Below, piece after piece: positions 60,701 through 64,000 of a DNA stretch of 64,000 bases; the first letter of the stretch is position 1; every line of letters starts with the position of its first letter. Made by a program: the position numbers and the translations under genes. This DNA comes from Apostichopus japonicus (lineage: Eukaryota; Echinodermata; Holothuroidea; Aspidochirotida; Stichopodidae), in NCBI RefSeq assembly GCF_037975245.1, contig NC_092569.1, forward strand, positions 29,782,168 to 29,846,167. Direction: 5' to 3'. Below the pieces are notes generated by a model. It was given only the letters and a program-made list of their open reading frames with translations. It had not been told where the DNA came from and did not search any database.

Positions 60701-63090
60701 AGACTACATGGCAGCCAGGACTAACTTCATCCAGAATAAACTGGCAGAGCAATCCCAGTCTGAGAATTTTATGGACCGAGTTATAAAGAATACGAGTGAA
60801 GCTATCGAAGAACTCAGGTAAGTCACAAGTAACATATTAACACAAGATCTGAAGGTTTGTGGGGAATATGTCATTCCATGTTGGGTTTCCAGGCTGTATC
60901 AAGTGTAATTGGTATGGTTCTAGTCCGCACACTGAATTACAGTTATTGTATTGTAGCATCACACACATACACACATATACAAGTAAACTATTAACACAAG
61001 ATCTGAAGGTTTGCTTGGAATATGTCATTCCATGTTGGGTGGTTTCCAGGCTGTATTAAGTGTAAATGGTATGGTTATAGTCCGAACACTTGATTACAGT
61101 TATGGTATTGTAGCATCACACACATATACAAGTAAACTATTAACACAAGATCTGAAGGTTTGCTTGGAATATGTCATTCCATGTTGGGTTTCCAGGCTGT
61201 ATCAAGTGTAAATGGTATGGTTCTAGTCCGAACACTTGATTACAGTTATGGTATTGTAGCATCACACACATACACACATATACAAGTAAACTATTAACAC
61301 AAGATGTGAAGGTTTGCTTGGAATATGTCATTCCATGTTTGGTTTCCAGGCTGTATCAAGTGTAAATGGTATGGTTCTAGTCCGAACACTTGATTACAGT
61401 TATGGTATTGTAGCATCACACACTTACACACATATACAAGTAAACTATTAACACAAGATCTGAAGGTTTGCTTTGAATATGTCATTCCATGTTTGGTTTC
61501 CAGGCTGTATCAAGTGTAAATGGTATGGTTCTAGTCCGCACACTTGATTACAGTTATGGTATTGTAGCATCACACACATACACACATATACAAGTAAACT
61601 ATTAACACAAGATCTGAAGGTTTGCTTGGAATATGTCATTCCATGTTGGGTTTCCAGGCTGTATCAAGTGTAATTGGTATGGTTCTAGTCCGCACACTGA
61701 ATTACAGTTATTGTATTGTAGCATCACACACATACACACAGATACAGGGCAGCTCAACTGAACAGGGTAATTGCCTACCTACGACAAGTAATCCTAAAAC
61801 TGATCTATTTTCTGTCTCTTTCTCTTCCCCTTCGGTATCAGTGGTGACCTGGAGGAGCAAACCATCAAGTTAGAGACAGGCCAGAGGCAGGAAAAGGAGT
61901 TGAAACAGAACCTAACAGAGGTAGCAGCAAGACTGGAGAAAGGAGATGACCAGCATCTCGAACATATGGAAGCCAGGAGGATAGTCTTGGAGGAATTAGA
62001 GGTAAGAAGATGGAGACAGAAGAGGAAGTAGGGGTAGGAGGCATAAATGTATCCATAGAGAGGCAGAGGAAACTGGAGCAGAGATGGTGTAGTAGTTCAC
62101 ATAGTAGTAGTAGTTCACATAGATAGTTCACATAGTAGTAGTAGTTCACATAGTAGTAGTAGTTCACATAGATAGTTCTCATAGTAGTAGTAGTAGTTCA
62201 CATAGTAGTAGTTCACATAGATAGTTCTCATAGTAGTAGTAGTAGTTCACATAGTAGTAGTAGTTCACATAGATAGTTCACATAGTAGTAGTAGTTCACA
62301 TAGTAGTAGTAGTTCACATAGATAGTTCTCATAGTAGTAGTAGTAGTTCACATAGTAGTAGTTCACATAGATAGTTCTCATAGTAGTAGTAGTAGTTCAC
62401 ATAGTAGTAGTAGTTCACATAGATAGTTCTCATAGTAGTAGTAGTTCACATGGTAGTAGTAGTTCATATAGATCTGTTTTGAGTTTATCCTAGTGGTGCA
62501 AACGGGGTGTGGTGGGCTTAGGCTTTCAGTTCTGAAATTCCTTAATTCTATACGTTTGTGTTATTTCTTAATCTTCGGGTGAAAATTATTCACCAACCAA
62601 TGATTTTTGGTATGCATCATCAAAGTAATGGTTGAGAATGAAATAGAATTTGTATTATTAGTAAGAAACTAAAATAATCCTAAAATACTGGTAATGGGCT
62701 TTCTGGTTGAATTATACTTCGATAACAAAATTCCTTACATCATCATGTTGTTGAAAGTGGTCAAGATTTTGGGGTAGTGGGATGGAGAGCTTGGGGGGGG
62801 TGGATCATTAAGGCTGTGATATCTTACAAATAGAACAAGATTTGACTTAATGTGGCTGTTTGATCTTTATCACACCAGTCCTAGAAGCATAAAATCCATC
62901 TCATATTCACCTCAACAAAGTAAGGTATTTTTTCTAACAGGCTCAGCTGAAGGAATGCCTGCAAGAAAATGGTGACCATGCTGGAAAGTACAGGTTACTG
63001 CAGCAAAAGTTTTATCACCAAAAGACAGAATTACTGAAGGAGTTTGAGATCAGAATTGGACTGGAAGCAAGCCTAAAAGATCACAAACAG
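48211..63090 (+). CDS. CCDC178: CCDC178-like coiled-coil protein (16 exons visible, 3' end outside window)
   Basis: Coding exons: 48211-48292, 48957-49223, 49835-49984, 50648-50866, 51860-52010, 53358-53427, 53990-54132, 55852-55955, 56809-56954, 57955-58091, 58676-58859, 59291-59515, 60107-60220, 60672-60817, 61842-62001 and 62941-63090. That is 2448 nt (816 codons) with every phase matching. The last exon ends at a donor in phase 0, so the gene continues to the right. The N-terminus is acidic, then DVVYPLPDGWPRLQEKLFKR. From about residue 180 the protein is almost entirely charged heptad-like coiled coil with no catalytic motif. Human CCDC178 is about 870 aa and lies head-to-head with ASXL3, as here, which is the main support for the name. 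Exon 4 could instead begin at 50609 in the same frame (AATAATAG acceptor). Molecular function is unknown. Confidence 0.75.
49379..49790. repeat. 194-bp tandem duplication in CCDC178-like intron 2
   Basis: TGCTGTGTGTTTACATTCAG starts at 49383 and 49577, followed in both by GAGGACCCCATTGTTTTTTC, GAGGACGTGGT, a small hairpin, CCGAGGACCTGGAAT and a CAAGTCCT-TCAG end. CA microsatellites flank it. The hairpin is at 49493-49511 in copy 1 and 49689-49707 in copy 2. Confidence 0.8.
51590..51840. repeat. Retroposon tail remnant and ATT-rich microsatellite in intron 4
   Basis: AAAGCGCTTTACAAATGC near 51632-51649 resembles the 3' end of LINE/SINE families that finish in ATT repeats. It is followed by about 180 bp of imperfect ATT/ATC microsatellite. 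The element body is not recognisable. Confidence 0.5.
52449..53357. repeat. Minisatellite carrying copies of the exon 6 splice acceptor
   Basis: Units of 95-106 bp begin ATAGCATTTATCTGATGCTA and include CATTCTAATGTGCAAGCCAT and CATGTGATCTTGTATTTATT followed by a TTCTCTCCAT pyrimidine stretch. TATAGC/ATAGC starts fall near 52553, 52652, 52754, 52851, 52952, 53049, 53150 and 53252. The last unit ends TTCTCTCCATTATATAG at 53357, which is the acceptor of exon 6. Confidence 0.88.
54146..55305. repeat. Higher-order minisatellite in intron 7
   Basis: Two related subunits alternate: a 71-bp one (CCTCCATTTGTCACATTTTA, then GTTATGGTAGTATTGAAGGG) and a 60-bp one (CCTGTGATAGTCATGGTATT). They share ATTATCCCTAGCTTGGACCA and the ending TTTATTAA. 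The 131-bp dimer repeats about nine times, starting 14 bp after the exon 7 donor. No coding role. Confidence 0.85.
55300..55640. repeat. Short GGTATATGGAGGTAGTG repeats
   Basis: Imperfect repeats of TTGGTATATGGAGGTAGTGG follow the intron 7 minisatellite. They decay into scattered ACATGGAGG words up to about 55610. Confidence 0.6.
56400..56535 (+). mobile_element. Retroposon 3' end with ATT tail in intron 8
   Basis: AAGCGCTTCGAGCAGCG, then CGCTATATAAGTACTATTAT, then an ATT microsatellite. This is the typical 3' end of invertebrate L2/CR1-type LINEs and their SINEs. Only the tail is clear. Confidence 0.55.
57235..57525. repeat. Dispersed-repeat-like segment in intron 9
   Basis: After a poly-G run come GAGAGGCTTGTGTGATCCAG, GCTGGGACTTCAGTCCCTGG, a hairpin-rich stretch, and CTTGTAGGGCCTAAAACCTA. 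Its composition differs from the surrounding intron and it looks like part of a transposon's untranslated region. I cannot assign a family. Confidence 0.35.
58511..58625 (-). mobile_element. Retroposon tail fragment next to exon 11
   Basis: An AATAATAAT tract is followed by GGTGATTATAACGCGTGCAT and CTCCACCCGGAAGGGTGCTC, which read as the 3' end of a LINE/SINE on the minus strand. It stops about 50 bp before the exon 11 acceptor at 58675. Confidence 0.5.
58676..58859 (+). CDS. CCDC178: CCDC178-like exon 11, source of the downstream partial duplicates
   Basis: The acceptor CGAACAACAG is followed in phase by KRQKVADAKNMERIIREMKK and further coiled coil, ending KEDQIQ|GTTAGT. The last 102 nt of this exon, its donor and about 48 nt of intron recur twice directly downstream. 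Confidence 0.85.
58908..59181 (+). pseudogene. Two tandem copies of the end of exon 11 (exon-fragment duplicates)
   Basis: GTTGATGAGGAACACAG occurs at 58758 (true exon 11), 58910 and 59062, an exact period of 152 bp. Each copy keeps the coding frame of the exon end and the CAG|GTTAGT donor. Copy 2 has GTA for GAA (Glu to Val) and copy 3 has AAA for AAG (silent). They lack a good acceptor: the AG of GGAATAG just before them would put the frame into an early stop. Thus they are probably not exons. Confidence 0.8.
60240..60487 (-). mobile_element. tRNA-derived SINE, minus orientation
   Basis: On the minus strand it starts GGAGTGTTAGCTCAGTGG (A box) and has a B-box-like GAGTTCGAGTC at 60434-60424. 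The first bases GGAGTG pair with CACTCC as in a tRNA acceptor stem. The body includes CTTCGCGAGTTCCTGCTTGC, and it ends in ATACATACATTGATACATAC. Confidence 0.7.
60830..61745. repeat. Minisatellite in intron 14, 154-bp unit, six copies
   Basis: Each unit has ATTAACACAAGATCTGAAGG, GTCATTCCATGTTGGGTTTC, CAGGCTGTATCAAGTGTAAA, GGTATGGTTCTAGTCCG and CACACACATACACACATATA. The array starts 12 bp after the exon 14 donor. Short ORFs within it are repeat artefacts. Confidence 0.9.
62085..62475. repeat. TAG-rich microsatellite/minisatellite in intron 15
   Basis: Composed of AGTTCACATAGTAGTAGT alternating with AGTTCACATAGATAGTTCTC, in a higher-order pattern. Confidence 0.9.
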
Positions 63091-63159
63091 GTCAGTATGT
63101 AGTTAAATAAAGAAGTATGCACACTATACTAATGTGAGGATATATTTCAAAACTACTAG

Positions 63160-64000
63160 AATGCAGTCCAGTTCGTCCAATCTACTACCATCAAATACAA
63201 TCTACAACCATCTAATCCAATCTACAACAATTGAATCCAATCTACAACCATCTTATCCTATCTACTACCATCTAATCCAATCTACAGCCATCCAATCCAA
63301 TATACTACCATCTAATCCAATCTACAGCCATCCAATCCAATATAATACCATCTAATCCGATCTATAACCATCAAATACAATCTACAACCATCGAATCCAA
63401 TATACAGCCATCCAATCCAATATACTACCATCTAATCCAATCTACAAACATCTAATCCAATTTACAACCAGCGATTCCAATATACAACCATCTAGTCCAA
63501 TCTATAACCATCGAATCCAATCTACTACCATCTACAACCATCTAATCCAATCTACAGCCATCCAATCCAATATAATACCATCTAATCCAATCTACAGCCA
63601 TCCAGTCCAATATAATACCATCTAATCCGATCTATAACCATCAAATACAATCTACAACCATCTAATCCAATCTACAGCCATCCAATCCAATATACTACCA
63701 TCTAATCCAATCTACAAACATCTAATCCAATTTACAACCAGCGATTCCAATATACAACCATCTAGTCCGATCTATAACCATCGAATCCAATCTACTACCA
63801 TCTACAACCATCTAATCCAATCTACAGCCATCCAATCCAATATAATACCATCTAATCCAATCTACAGCCATCCAATCCAATATAATACCATCTAATCCGA
63901 TCTATAACCATCAAATACAATCTACAACCATCTAATCCAATCTACAGCCATCCAATCCAATATACAACCAGTGAATCCAATATACAACCATCGAATCCCA
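63160..64000. repeat. Minisatellite of ATCCAATCTACAACCATCTA type, running off the window
   Basis: Units of about 20-21 bp (CCATCTAATCCAATCTACAA and variants with AGCC, CTACC, ATACC) repeat about 40 times with a longer periodicity of roughly 250 bp. It begins about 70 bp after the exon 16 donor at 63090 and fills the rest of the window. A 73-residue open frame within it is a by-product. Confidence 0.9.

Noticed and set aside
60837..61639. Series of similar 63-codon ORFs on the minus strand
   Set aside because: They recur because the 154-bp intronic minisatellite recurs; they are not genes.
63134..63355. 73-codon ORF with repeating NLLPSN/TIYNHLIQS-like peptides
   Set aside because: It is the translation of a 20-21 bp minisatellite with no start context or conservation.

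Overview
This is a piece of an animal nuclear genome. It is AT-rich, with GT-AG introns of about 0.2 to 11 kb, many poly-G/poly-C runs, tRNA-derived SINEs, hAT-type DNA transposons, a Penelope-like fragment and many intronic minisatellites. The gene families (XK-related, ASXL and a CCDC178-like coiled coil) and the repeat types fit an invertebrate deuterostome. An echinoderm is my best guess, but the sequence alone does not settle it.

Three protein-coding genes were assembled by reading splice sites and checking that codon phase closes at every junction. (1) An XK-related (XKR4/6/7 type) membrane protein gene lies on the minus strand at 13516-5728. It has 6 coding exons (984 aa) and an unusually long 640-residue cytosolic tail encoded by the last exon. 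(2) An ASXL (Additional sex combs-like) gene lies on the minus strand at 45183-21765. It has 10 coding exons (1054 aa) with the family's HARE-HTH domain, DEUBAD domain and C-terminal PHD finger. (3) A coiled-coil gene lies on the plus strand from 48211 and runs off the right edge. Sixteen coding exons (816 codons) are visible. I call it CCDC178-like because of its coiled-coil character, its length, and its head-to-head position next to ASXL, which from memory matches human CCDC178-ASXL3.

Layout: 1-5.7 kb is intergenic, with a Penelope-like hammerhead motif and a SINE. 5.7-13.5 kb is XKR, with two transposons in its introns. 13.5-21.8 kb is intergenic, with a 1.07 kb hAT-like element, tandem repeats and paired DR1-type nuclear receptor sites. 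21.8-45.2 kb is ASXL; a hAT-like element sits exactly at the exon 3 splice donor and a 2.07 kb inverted-repeat element sits in intron 2. 45.2-48.2 kb is the shared upstream region of ASXL and the CCDC178-like gene. 48.2-64 kb is the CCDC178-like gene, whose introns hold at least six different minisatellites, one built from copies of a splice acceptor and one from copies of an exon end.

Functionally the three genes do not form a pathway. XKR proteins are phospholipid scramblase-family membrane proteins, ASXL is the chromatin cofactor of the BAP1 H2A deubiquitinase, and the CCDC178-like protein is an uncharacterised coiled coil. Their linkage looks like retained ancestral synteny. I saw no new enzymatic or defence system. 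The strongest novel points are transposon and repeat events at splice sites, the cell-cycle-degron-like tail of the XKR protein, and the preserved gene neighbourhood.
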